A program made the translations under genes and the position numbers. The notes beneath the pieces are model-generated. The model was not told the origin of the DNA, ran no database searches, and worked only from the letters and a program-made list of their open reading frames with translations. A DNA stretch of 64,000 nt from positions 558,001-622,000 of the forward strand of contig OZ239148.1 in assembly GCA_965194655.1 (NCBI GenBank). The letters run 5' to 3'. Source of the DNA: Hahnella lacustris (GTDB lineage: Bacteria; Pseudomonadota; Gammaproteobacteria; Burkholderiales; Burkholderiaceae_A). This document shows, piece by piece, positions 8,710-16,644 of this stretch (its first letter is position 1; the number at the start of each line of letters is the position of its first letter).

Positions 8710-9519
8710 TTAACTTCCTGGGTCCGTCGTGGGTGGGGTCCGCGCACCAAAGAGTGCAGACCCCACGCGTATCCAAGTGATCCCTTCAGGGTCACTTGCA
8801 GCAATCGCCTGCTCCAAGTCAGCGGACATCCCCATCGACAGTACGTCCATGGGAACAGGCTCAACGAGGTCCATCGACCGGTGTAGCTCCGCATTGATGG
8901 CGCGTTTGAGCGCCTTGAGCGCTTGAAACCGAGCCCGAATCAAGGTCGCATCCTCTGATGGCTCGGGAATGGTCATCAGACCCCGCAGAGCCAAACGACC
9001 TGTCGTCTCAGCCAAGACCGCCACCTCATGGGCCAAGTCAATCACTTCGTCTGGCGCCACCCCCGACTTGGAGGCCTCGCCACTGAGGTTCACCTGGATA
9101 CAGACTTGTAGCGGCTCAAGGCGCTCTGGTCGTTGTTCGGCCAGTCTCTGCGCAATCTTGAGTCGGTCCACACTGTGCACCCAGTCAAAGTGTTCAGCAA
9201 CGATCTGGGTCTTGTTGCTCTGGAGGGGACCGATCAAATGCCACGTGGGGCGAGCGACCTCAAGGTCCTCACCCATCGCCTTCAGTGCGATCTCCACCTC
9301 GCTACGCTTTGCCGCAGCCTCTTGAACGTAGTTCTCTCCGAAATGGCGCAGACCAAGCCGCCAGGCCTGAGTCACTGCGGCTGCCTCGAAGGTTTTGCTC
9401 ACAGCCAGGACAGCCACGCGGTCTGGCGAGAGACCCTGATCTGCGCAGGCAGTGGAAATCCGCGCAATCAACTGGTCGAGGTTTTCCCGAAGGGATTCAA
9501 GACTAGGAGCCGAGTTCAT
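8710..9519 (-). CDS. YggS-family pyridoxal-phosphate homeostasis protein
   Basis: 269 residues from the ATG at 9519; a longer in-frame extension upstream lacks family similarity and lies inside the neighbouring methyltransferase gene. AVLAVSKTF holds the lysine that binds PLP. FGENYVQEAAAK, WHLIGPLQSNK and LSMGMSADLEQAIA are the conserved YggS/PROSC segments, with the GSALFGAR end. The single-domain alanine-racemase-like barrel buffers cellular PLP and has no known catalytic reaction. The start overlaps the upstream gene by 17 bases, so the two are co-translated. Confidence 0.93.
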   Translation of the reverse strand: MNSAPSLESLRENLDQLIARISTACADQGLSPDRVAVLAVSKTFEAAAVTQAWRLGLRHFGENYVQEAAAKRSEVEIALKAMGEDLEVARPTWHLIGPLQSNKTQIVAEHFDWVHSVDRLKIAQRLAEQRPERLEPLQVCIQVNLSGEASKSGVAPDEVIDLAHEVAVLAETTGRLALRGLMTIPEPSEDATLIRARFQALKALKRAINAELHRSMDLVEPVPMDVLSMGMSADLEQAIAASDPEGITWIRVGSALFGARTPPTTDPGS

Positions 9520-10732
9520 CGGCCTTCGGGCGGCGGGCAGATCCTGCCACCATGTCAAAGCGCATCCAACGGCAATCGAGGTCACCGTTATAAACCGGGA
9601 TTCGACGAGCAGCTTTGAGGCGCAGTGCGCTATCGAATTTGAGATCGTCACTGAGCAGCCATACGGTCTGGCCCGTATAGCGCTGCTTGAGCACCTCGGA
9701 GACCCGCCGGGCATCCTCACCGAGTTCGAGGCGTTTTCCATAGGGTGGATTACAGATCACCATCCCTGCCGTCTCATGAAGTGCCTCGGGTGGTTCGGAC
9801 TCGAAGAAATCTCCCGTCTCAAACGTCAATTGCTGTGCAAGTGGCTCAGGCAGCGCTCGCGCGGCATTCGCTCGCGCATGGCTCACCAAATCGGGATCGA
9901 GGTCTCGACCGACGATGACGGGCAGTGTGCGCTCACCCGCACGCTGCCAGGCCTGGGCGCACTCTCGGTGCAGCTCTGGCAGGGACACCCGATTAAACGG
10001 GCTGCCGGATGCAAACTGCTCGAATGAAAACGGTCGGGGTCGACTCGGATGAAACCCCGGCGCAAGTCCAGCCGCCCAACTGGCGGCCTCAATGAGCAGG
10101 GTTCCGCTGCCGCACATCGGGTCAAAAAGCGGCTGGTCGGGCTTGGTCGATCGCCACTCGGTCATTTGCACCAAGGCTGCTGCGAGGTTTTCTCGAAGCG
10201 GAGCCTCGCCCTTGGAGAGGCGCCAGCCTCGTTTGAACAAAGGCTCGCCCGTGGTGTCCACAGAGATCGTCGCCTTGTCCCCATCGAGGTAGGCCCAGAT
10301 GCGTATGTCGGGGTTCCGAGTGTCGACCGAGGGACGACGTCCCATCTGTTGAGTCAGCCGATCGCAGATGCCATCCTTGATCTTGAGGGCTGCCAACGCA
10401 AGGCCAATGGGTGGGTGTAGGGGGCGTCCTTGGTTCACATCCACACGAATGGTCATGTCGGGGGTCAGCCACTTCTCCCAGCTGATCTTCTGCGCAGCGA
10501 TGAGCAGGTCTTCTGGACCGCGAAGGCGAACCTGATCCACGAGCACCAGGATGCGTGTGGCGAGTCTGGACCAGAGATTGGCTCGAGCGATGGCAGTGGC
10601 GTCGGCCCGGAAGGAGACCCCTCCCTTTCCGGGTTGACTCTCATCGATGCCAGGCATGGCTGCGAGCTCAGCAGCGAGCAAAGGCTCCAGTCCGGAGGGG
10701 CAGACTGCGAAGGCTGCGAGCAGATGCTTCAA
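9503..10732 (-). CDS. THUMP-domain class I SAM RNA methyltransferase (RlmL-like)
   Basis: 409 residues from a TTG start that overlaps the hemJ stop as TTGA. Residues about 1-160 form a ferredoxin-like/THUMP RNA-binding region (MKHLLAAFAVCPSGLEPLLA). Then comes a Rossmann methyltransferase with LFDPMCGSGTLLIEAA (SAM site) and VICNPPYGKRL, the NPPY catalytic motif of N2-guanine/N6-adenine methylation. E. coli RlmKL (702 aa) methylates 23S rRNA G2445 through this N-terminal half. Here the RlmK half is absent, as in many bacteria. The exact target base is inference. Confidence 0.88.
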   Translation of the reverse strand: MKHLLAAFAVCPSGLEPLLAAELAAMPGIDESQPGKGGVSFRADATAIARANLWSRLATRILVLVDQVRLRGPEDLLIAAQKISWEKWLTPDMTIRVDVNQGRPLHPPIGLALAALKIKDGICDRLTQQMGRRPSVDTRNPDIRIWAYLDGDKATISVDTTGEPLFKRGWRLSKGEAPLRENLAAALVQMTEWRSTKPDQPLFDPMCGSGTLLIEAASWAAGLAPGFHPSRPRPFSFEQFASGSPFNRVSLPELHRECAQAWQRAGERTLPVIVGRDLDPDLVSHARANAARALPEPLAQQLTFETGDFFESEPPEALHETAGMVICNPPYGKRLELGEDARRVSEVLKQRYTGQTVWLLSDDLKFDSALRLKAARRIPVYNGDLDCRWMRFDMVAGSARRPKADELGS

Positions 10733-11187
10733 AACGGCTTAACCACGACGAGAATGACCGTCACCAGGAGCACCAACACGGGGGCCTCGTTGAACCAACG
10801 AAACCAGATGTGGCTTTTGTGGCAAGTGCCTTGTTGGAATTGCTTGAGCAGTCGGCCACAGACGTGGTGGTAGCCCAGAAGGGCAACGACCAGAAGCAGC
10901 TTGGCGTGCATCCATCCATTTCCAGGGCCCTGACCAATGCCGTACCCCAGCCAGAGCCAGAGGCCAAAGGCCAGGGCGAGGATCATCAGAGGGCGCATGA
11001 ATCGATAGAGCTTCTGTGACATCAGCAACAGTCGATCGCGCTCAGCGTGGTGGGCTTCGCCCTGCGGCACCATGGCCAGATTCACATAGATGCGGGGCAG
11101 ATAGAAAAGCCCAGCAAACCAGCTTGTCACCATGACAATGTGCAGAGACTTCACCCAGGGCATGGCCCCAAACCAAAACGCATCCAT
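10729..11187 (-). CDS. hemJ: HemJ-like protoporphyrinogen oxidase / CopD-family membrane protein
   Basis: 152 residues from the ATG at 11187, which has AAGGGA at good spacing; an in-frame ATG at 11223 would overlap proA and lacks a ribosome site. WVKSLHIVMVTSWFAGLFYLPR and KLYRFMRPLM are typical of HemJ (UPF0093), with the histidine and lysine used in haem binding. Four membrane helices are apparent. HemJ oxidises protoporphyrinogen IX to protoporphyrin IX in bacteria lacking HemG and HemY. It sits between proA and the THUMP methyltransferase in one minus-strand run. Confidence 0.8.
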   Translation of the reverse strand: MDAFWFGAMPWVKSLHIVMVTSWFAGLFYLPRIYVNLAMVPQGEAHHAERDRLLLMSQKLYRFMRPLMILALAFGLWLWLGYGIGQGPGNGWMHAKLLLVVALLGYHHVCGRLLKQFQQGTCHKSHIWFRWFNEAPVLVLLVTVILVVVKPF

Positions 11188-11197
11188 AGCGCTTCCC

Positions 11198-12472
11198 TTA
11201 AGTTCGAATATGGCCGTTGCCAAACACGACCCACTTCTGGGTGGTCAGACCCTCGAGGCCAACTGGCCCGCGAGCGTGTAGCTTGTTGGTACTGATGCCG
11301 ATTTCCGCGCCCAGCCCATATTCGAAGCCATCCGCAAATCGAGTGGATGCGTTGATCATGACTGAGGCCGAGTCCACCTCTCGGAGAAAGCGCATGGCCA
11401 CACTGTGGTTCTCGGTGATGATGCTGTCGGTGTGTGCGGAGCCGTAGGTGGCGATATGGTTCATGGCCTCGTCGACTCCGTTCACGAGTCGGACCGAGAG
11501 GATGGGTGCGAGGTATTCGGTTCTCCAGTCTTCCTCGCTGGCAGTCACGAGCTGGTTGGACCAGGAGGCGTTGCGCACCACATCACGCGTGGCTTCACAC
11601 ACGCGAAGCTCAACTCCCTTGCTCAGATAAATCTCAAAGAGCGAGGGGAGCACCCTCCCAGCAATGGTGGAGTCGACCAGCAGCGTCTCCATGGCATTGC
11701 AGGGTGCGTATCGCTGGGTTTTGGCGTTGTCGGCCACCCGAATGGCCTTCTCCAGATCGGCTTGCTCGTGGATATAGACATGGCAGATGCCGTCAAGGTG
11801 TTTGATCACTGGAACGGTGGCCTCTGCCGTGATTCTGCTGATCAGGGATTTTCCACCGCGGGGGATGATGACGTCGATGTACTCCGGAAGCGTGATCATG
11901 GCACCCACGGCTGCACGATCGGTGGTGGGAACCACTTGCACACAGGCGGCGGGAAGGCCATTGGCTTGGAGGGCCTGCGAGATGAGCGCTGCAAGAAACT
12001 GATTGGAATGGTGGGCCTCGGAGCCTCCACGCAGCACGGTTGCATTCCCGCTCTTCAGGCAGAGGGCTGCAGCATCAATCGTCACGTTCGGGCGGGACTC
12101 ATAAATGATGCCGATCACGCCAATGGGTACGCGCATATGACCGACCTGAATGCCACTGGGCTGCTGTCGAAGCGGCCCGAGTTCACCAACCGGGTCGGGC
12201 AGGGCAGCCACCTGTCGAAGTCCCTCGGCCATTGCTGAAATCGCCTTGTCCGAGAGGGTGAGTCTGTCAACAAAGGCCTCATCGTGTCCTTGGGTTCGAG
12301 CCGTTTGAAGATCGATCTGGTTTGCCTCTCGCAGTGATTCGCGAGAAGACTCAATGAGCCCTGCCAGGTGAAGCAGACATTGATTCTTCTGCGCTGTGCT
12401 TGCGGCCGCCAATGGGCGGCTTGCGGCACGGGCCTCTCGACCGAGGGCGATCAGGGTGTCTTGAGTGTTCAT
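11198..12472 (-). CDS. proA: Gamma-glutamyl phosphate reductase
   Basis: 424 residues from the ATG at 12472; the upstream in-frame extension lies within holA. The aldehyde-dehydrogenase fold is clear: VIYESRPNVTIDAAALCLKSGN, a catalytic cysteine in QRYAPCNAMETLLV, and RFADGFEYGLGAEIGIST near the C-terminus. It reduces gamma-glutamyl phosphate to glutamate-semialdehyde, the second step of proline synthesis. The start lies 8 bases downstream of the holA stop with only a weak ribosome site, so it probably depends on the leuS-lptE-holA transcript. Confidence 0.95.
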   Translation of the reverse strand: MNTQDTLIALGREARAASRPLAAASTAQKNQCLLHLAGLIESSRESLREANQIDLQTARTQGHDEAFVDRLTLSDKAISAMAEGLRQVAALPDPVGELGPLRQQPSGIQVGHMRVPIGVIGIIYESRPNVTIDAAALCLKSGNATVLRGGSEAHHSNQFLAALISQALQANGLPAACVQVVPTTDRAAVGAMITLPEYIDVIIPRGGKSLISRITAEATVPVIKHLDGICHVYIHEQADLEKAIRVADNAKTQRYAPCNAMETLLVDSTIAGRVLPSLFEIYLSKGVELRVCEATRDVVRNASWSNQLVTASEEDWRTEYLAPILSVRLVNGVDEAMNHIATYGSAHTDSIITENHSVAMRFLREVDSASVMINASTRFADGFEYGLGAEIGISTNKLHARGPVGLEGLTTQKWVVFGNGHIRT

Positions 12473-12479
12473 CGATGGC

Positions 12480-13421
12480 CTATCGATTGCCTTGTGGTTG
12501 AGCAAGAAAAAGGGCGAGGCGCTCGAGCGCCATCCATGGGTCTTGGCCCGGCGCAAGCCCCTTGGCCATTGTATCGATCCGACTCAGCGCCTGCAGTGCT
12601 GGCCCAGATCGTCTCGAGGGCAGCTTTCGGCAGGCCTGTGCAGCGCTCCACACCAGCATGGGCAGCGGCTCTCCTTCCTCTCGGAGCGTCCGAATGACGC
12701 GCAGGCTGCGTCGCGCGTCGCCGGCCGTGAGAACCTCTCCGAGAGAGAATGGATTGAACCGAGCATGATCCGAGATGGCGTCCTGCATGTCTTGAAGCGT
12801 GATGGGCGCGCTCGGGTCGGTCCGAGGAATCGCCCCGAGCTTCATGATCTCTTGGTGAGCTGCAGTGAGATTGCCCTCGCATTGCTGCACCAGCCAACGA
12901 ATGGCGTCAGGTTGGGCGGTGAGTTTTTGACGGGCCAGCCTTGATTGAATCCAGCCAGGCATGTCGCTGACCGAGAGGTCGCCCATCTGCACCCAGAGTC
13001 CCTTGGAGGCCAGCGCTTGAGCCCAAGCACTATTCTGTCCGGCGCGATCGAGTCGGGGTAAATGCAACACCAAGAAGCGACTCTCGGGAGGATGACTCGC
13101 CCAAGCCTGAAGGGCCTTGGCCCCTTCCACCCCGGGGCGTCCAGTGGGCAGGCGAAGCTCGAGCAGCTTTTGCTCTGCAAAGAGTGAACCGGTGCTGGCC
13201 TGTGCCAGCCATGAGGCCCAGGGAAAGCTGCGGTCCGTGACCTCGGATTCGCGATCGGCATAGCCTTGTTGTCGCAAGACTTTTCTCAGCGCGTCAGCGG
13301 CCTCCGTCATGAGCAGGGGATCATCGCCCGAAAGGGCACAGACGCCGTTGGCCCCGGCAAGGGCACGCGCAAACTCTGCCTCGAACCCCTCTGCGCGTCT
13401 AGGATCTAGGCGCAGTTGCAT
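12480..13421 (-). CDS. holA: DNA polymerase III subunit delta
   Basis: 313 residues. MQLRLDPRRAEGFEAEFARAL, ALSGDDPLLMTEAADALRK and LVQQCEGNLTAAHQEIMKL match the HolA fold (AAA-like N-domain without an active ATPase site, then the collar domain). Delta opens the beta sliding clamp as part of the clamp loader. Its start lies 23 bases inside the end of lptE, a tight overlap typical of the leuS-lptE-holA arrangement in beta- and gammaproteobacteria. Confidence 0.92.
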   Translation of the reverse strand: MQLRLDPRRAEGFEAEFARALAGANGVCALSGDDPLLMTEAADALRKVLRQQGYADRESEVTDRSFPWASWLAQASTGSLFAEQKLLELRLPTGRPGVEGAKALQAWASHPPESRFLVLHLPRLDRAGQNSAWAQALASKGLWVQMGDLSVSDMPGWIQSRLARQKLTAQPDAIRWLVQQCEGNLTAAHQEIMKLGAIPRTDPSAPITLQDMQDAISDHARFNPFSLGEVLTAGDARRSLRVIRTLREEGEPLPMLVWSAAQACRKLPSRRSGPALQALSRIDTMAKGLAPGQDPWMALERLALFLAQPQGNR

Positions 13422-13956
13422 CGGTTCTCACCCCCTCGAGTCTGCGCAGTACCTCTTGGACCAGCGCTTCTTCCATTGTGACCTGTTGGGTGCGTTCAGC
13501 GTCTTCGGTGGCGAGGACATCGGATTCATTGATGCGGATGGTGCGTCTGATGTCGAGCTCATCGGCCGGAACCAAGGCCCTACCGGATCGATCCTCGATG
13601 CGAAAAGCCAGCCGAAGCCGCAGCTCCACTTCCCGGGGCCGACCTGTACCCGAGTAGCCCACGATGATGCGCTGGGATTCGCTCTCAAAGATGCGCAGAA
13701 TCACCTCGGCCTGTTCTGGGGTGTTGACCAGTTCGCGCTGAAGACGACCGCCCAGCGCTTCTTTGAGCCGCTGGGTGATCTGAGTCTGTCCACGGTCAAG
13801 GCTGGGTCGGTTCTGCGTGGTGCTCTGAGGCTTATCGTCTCGAATGAAGATGCGCTGGAAGGGCAGGTTCAGCCGGACCGGCCTGGGCTTAAAGCCGCAG
13901 CCGGATGCCCAGATCAGGGGGCTGAGGATGAGGCCTCGAATCAGCGTGCGTCGCAC
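13399..13956 (-). CDS. lptE: LPS-assembly lipoprotein LptE
   Basis: 185 residues. The N-terminus RRTLIRGLILSPLIWASGC is a lipoprotein signal ending in a lipobox-like ASGC, followed by GFKPRP. The rest is a small alpha/beta domain with IVGYSGTGRPREVELRLRL. LptE plugs the LptD barrel and delivers LPS to the outer leaflet. It directly follows leuS (1-base gap) and overlaps holA, a conserved order. Together with LptF/LptG at 29861-32149, three Lpt components are in this window. Confidence 0.9.
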   Translation of the reverse strand: MRRTLIRGLILSPLIWASGCGFKPRPVRLNLPFQRIFIRDDKPQSTTQNRPSLDRGQTQITQRLKEALGGRLQRELVNTPEQAEVILRIFESESQRIIVGYSGTGRPREVELRLRLAFRIEDRSGRALVPADELDIRRTIRINESDVLATEDAERTQQVTMEEALVQEVLRRLEGVRTDATAPRS

Positions 13957-13957
13957 C

Positions 13958-16612
13958 TTAGACCACCAGATTCACAAGCCGGCCGGGAACCACAACCACC
14001 TTCTTCGCAGGCTTGCCCTCGCTGAATTTGGTGAAAGCCTCACAGGCCAGAGCAGCCGATTCAATCTCTTCGCGACTGGCCCCTGCTGAGACTTGAAGGC
14101 TGCCCCGCAGCTTGCCATTGACCTGCAGCATGAGCTCGAGCGTGTCTCGCACCAGGGCAGATTCGTCGACCATGGGCCACGGCGCATGGAGCAGGCTACC
14201 GTGGGCACTTGCAAACCCGGTGGATTGCCAGAGCGCATAGGTGAGGTGTGGCACCACGGGGTAGAGCACCCGCAGCAGAATACCGAGCCCCTCAGCGAAC
14301 GCCGTCCTGAGATGTGGGGGCAGTTCTTCAGGGTGCGCCTTGGTGACCTCATCCAGCAGGTTGAGCATCTTCATGCAGGCCGAGACCACCGTGTTGTATT
14401 GCCGCCTGCTCATGTCGAAATCGGCCTGCTTGAGCAGTTCGTGCATCTGTCTGCGCAGGTCCTTGGCTTGATCGGTCTCGGCGTTGGCCCCTTGCATGGC
14501 ATGGGTAGCTGCCTGCGGCAGCCAACCCGCATGATGGCTGGCCAGGGTGTGTAGGCGCTTGAGGAAGCGATGGGCACCCTCTACGCCTGAGTCTGACCAC
14601 TCCAGGGTCTGTTCTGGGGGCGAGGCAAACATCGTGAAGAGCCGAGCGGTGTCGGCACCATATCGGTCGATGATGGCCTGTGGGTCGATGCCGTTGTTCT
14701 TGGATTTGGCCATCTTCTCAGTGCCGCCAATCTGAACGGGCTCTGCGTCTTTGCGCAACACTGCAGAAACGGGCCGGCCCTTGTCATCGAATGACACGTC
14801 GACGTCCGCTGGGTTAAACCACTGGCGACGACCACTGGGGTCCTCGCGGTAATAGGTTTCGTTGAGCACCATGCCCTGTGTGAGCAGATTGGAGAAGGGC
14901 TCATCGAACTGCACCAGTCCAAGGTCACGCATGACCTTGGTCCAGAAGCGGGCATAGAGCAGATGTAGCACCGCATGCTCGATCCCGCCGATGTACTGGT
15001 CCATGGGCATCCAATAGGCCGCTCGGGCATCCACCATGCTGGCCTCGCTGTTGGGCGAGCAATAGCGCATGAAGTACCAGCTCGAGTCGATGAAGGTGTC
15101 CATGGTGTCTGTCTCCCGGCGCGCGGGCTTTCCGCAGCTCGGGCAATTCACACGGAGGAAGGCTTCAGACTTGTTCAGTGGATTTCCGCTGCCATCTGGG
15201 ACCAGGTCGACTGGCAGCACCACAGGTAAATCCTGCTCGGGCACTGGGACCTCACCGCAGGATTCACAGTGGATGATGGGGATGGGGGTTCCCCAGTAAC
15301 GTTGTCGTGAGATGCCCCAGTCGCGCAGACGAATCTGGACTTTGCGTTCGCCGAGGCCAAGCGCAGAGAGTTTTGCAGCGACGGCTTCCACGGCATCGTG
15401 GTGGTTGAGGCCATCGAGTGCGCCCGAGTTCACACAACGAACACCATCTTTCTGTCCATACCAGTCCTGCCAAGCCTCTGTGGAAAAGGATTGTCCTTCG
15501 AGGGACATCACCGGGTGAATCTGCAGACCGTACTTCTTGGCGAACGCGAAGTCCCGCTCGTCATGGGCAGGTACACCCATCACGGCGCCATCGCCATAAC
15601 TCATGAGGACATAGTTCCCCACCCAGACGGGGACGTCGGCGCCCGTGATGGGGTGCTTGACGGTGAGACCGGTGTCCATGCCTTCCTTTTCACGGGTCGC
15701 GATGTCTGCCTCGGCGACGCCGCCCGCCTTGCAGGACTCTATGAAGGCAGCCAAGGTGGGGTTGTTGAGGGCTGCGTGGCTCGCCAGAGGGTGTTCCGGG
15801 GCGACCGCCATGAAGCTCACGCCCATGATGGTGTCTGCGCGTGTGGTGAAGACAAAGACCCGTCCACCTTGAATCAGTTCGCCTTGCGCGTTGACGATGC
15901 TGTGCGGGAAGGCAAATCGCACGCCAACGGAGCGACCAATCCAGTTCTCTTGCATGAGTTTGACGCGGTCGGGCCACCCCAACCCCTCAAGCCCGCTGAT
16001 GAGCTCGTCGGCATACTGTGTGATGCCGAGGTAATACATGGGAATTTCACGCTTTTCCACCACCGCGCCCGAGCGCCAGCCCCGTCCGTCAACCACCTGC
16101 TCGTTGGCCAAAACCGTCTGGTCGATGGGATCCCAGTTCACCGTGCCTGTCTTGAGGTAGGCAATGCCTCTCTCGCGCATCTTGAGAAAGAGCCACTGGT
16201 TCCAGCGGTAGTAGTCTGGCTTACAGGTCGCGATCTCGCGGGACCAGTCAATGGCCAAGCCCATGGATCGCATCTGGCCCTTCATGTGAGCGATGTTGTC
16301 ATCTGTCCAGGCTGCGGGGGCCACGCCGTTGGCCATGGCGGCATTCTCTGCAGGGAGCCCGAAGGCATCCCAGCCCATGGGCATGAGCACGTTATAACCC
16401 TGCATGCGCAGGGAGCGCGCCATCACGTCATTGATGGTGTAGTTGCGTACATGGCCCATGTGGAGCTTGCCCGAGGGGTAGGGCAGCATGGAGCAGGCGT
16501 AGTACTTGCCTTTGGGATAACGAGGGTCGTTTTCGATCGCGCGATAGGCATCCTGCGTGTCCCATTCGGCTTGTACGGCGGCCTCAAGGGCCTGTGGCTG
16601 ATAGGTGTCCAT
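13958..16612 (-). CDS. leuS: Leucyl-tRNA synthetase
   Basis: 884 residues, full length. The HIGH-type motif is in MLPYPSGKLHMGHVRNY (about residue 42). The CP1 editing domain is large, with GVPAHDERDFAFA. The KMSKS loop reads EKMAKSKNNG, a common LeuRS variant with Ala in place of the first Ser. The C-terminal LQVNGKLRGSLQVSAGA is the tRNA-contacting domain. It charges tRNA-Leu with leucine. It heads leuS-lptE-holA-proA and is divergent from uvrD, with 32 bases between starts holding back-to-back -10-like elements. Confidence 0.97.
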   Translation of the reverse strand: MDTYQPQALEAAVQAEWDTQDAYRAIENDPRYPKGKYYACSMLPYPSGKLHMGHVRNYTINDVMARSLRMQGYNVLMPMGWDAFGLPAENAAMANGVAPAAWTDDNIAHMKGQMRSMGLAIDWSREIATCKPDYYRWNQWLFLKMRERGIAYLKTGTVNWDPIDQTVLANEQVVDGRGWRSGAVVEKREIPMYYLGITQYADELISGLEGLGWPDRVKLMQENWIGRSVGVRFAFPHSIVNAQGELIQGGRVFVFTTRADTIMGVSFMAVAPEHPLASHAALNNPTLAAFIESCKAGGVAEADIATREKEGMDTGLTVKHPITGADVPVWVGNYVLMSYGDGAVMGVPAHDERDFAFAKKYGLQIHPVMSLEGQSFSTEAWQDWYGQKDGVRCVNSGALDGLNHHDAVEAVAAKLSALGLGERKVQIRLRDWGISRQRYWGTPIPIIHCESCGEVPVPEQDLPVVLPVDLVPDGSGNPLNKSEAFLRVNCPSCGKPARRETDTMDTFIDSSWYFMRYCSPNSEASMVDARAAYWMPMDQYIGGIEHAVLHLLYARFWTKVMRDLGLVQFDEPFSNLLTQGMVLNETYYREDPSGRRQWFNPADVDVSFDDKGRPVSAVLRKDAEPVQIGGTEKMAKSKNNGIDPQAIIDRYGADTARLFTMFASPPEQTLEWSDSGVEGAHRFLKRLHTLASHHAGWLPQAATHAMQGANAETDQAKDLRRQMHELLKQADFDMSRRQYNTVVSACMKMLNLLDEVTKAHPEELPPHLRTAFAEGLGILLRVLYPVVPHLTYALWQSTGFASAHGSLLHAPWPMVDESALVRDTLELMLQVNGKLRGSLQVSAGASREEIESAALACEAFTKFSEGKPAKKVVVVPGRLVNLVV

Positions 16613-16621
16613 AAGCCGAGA

Positions 16622-16638
16622 ATTCTAGCCCGTAGAAT
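16622..16638. promoter_or_regulatory. Inverted pair of -10-like hexamers between leuS and uvrD
   Basis: ATTCTA (16622-16627) and TAGAAT (16633-16638) form a perfect inverted repeat with a 5-base centre. Read on each strand, both are TAGAAT: one is 9 bases before the leuS ATG, the other 6 bases before the uvrD ATG. The sequence could be two face-away promoters or a repressor half-site pair. It does not match the E. coli LexA box (CTG-N10-CAG). No clear -35 elements are seen. Confidence 0.45.
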
Positions 16639-16644
16639 GCACCC

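Noticed and set aside
16622..16638. LexA (SOS) box before uvrD
   Set aside because: The inverted repeat lacks CTG-N10-CAG and its arms read as -10 hexamers.
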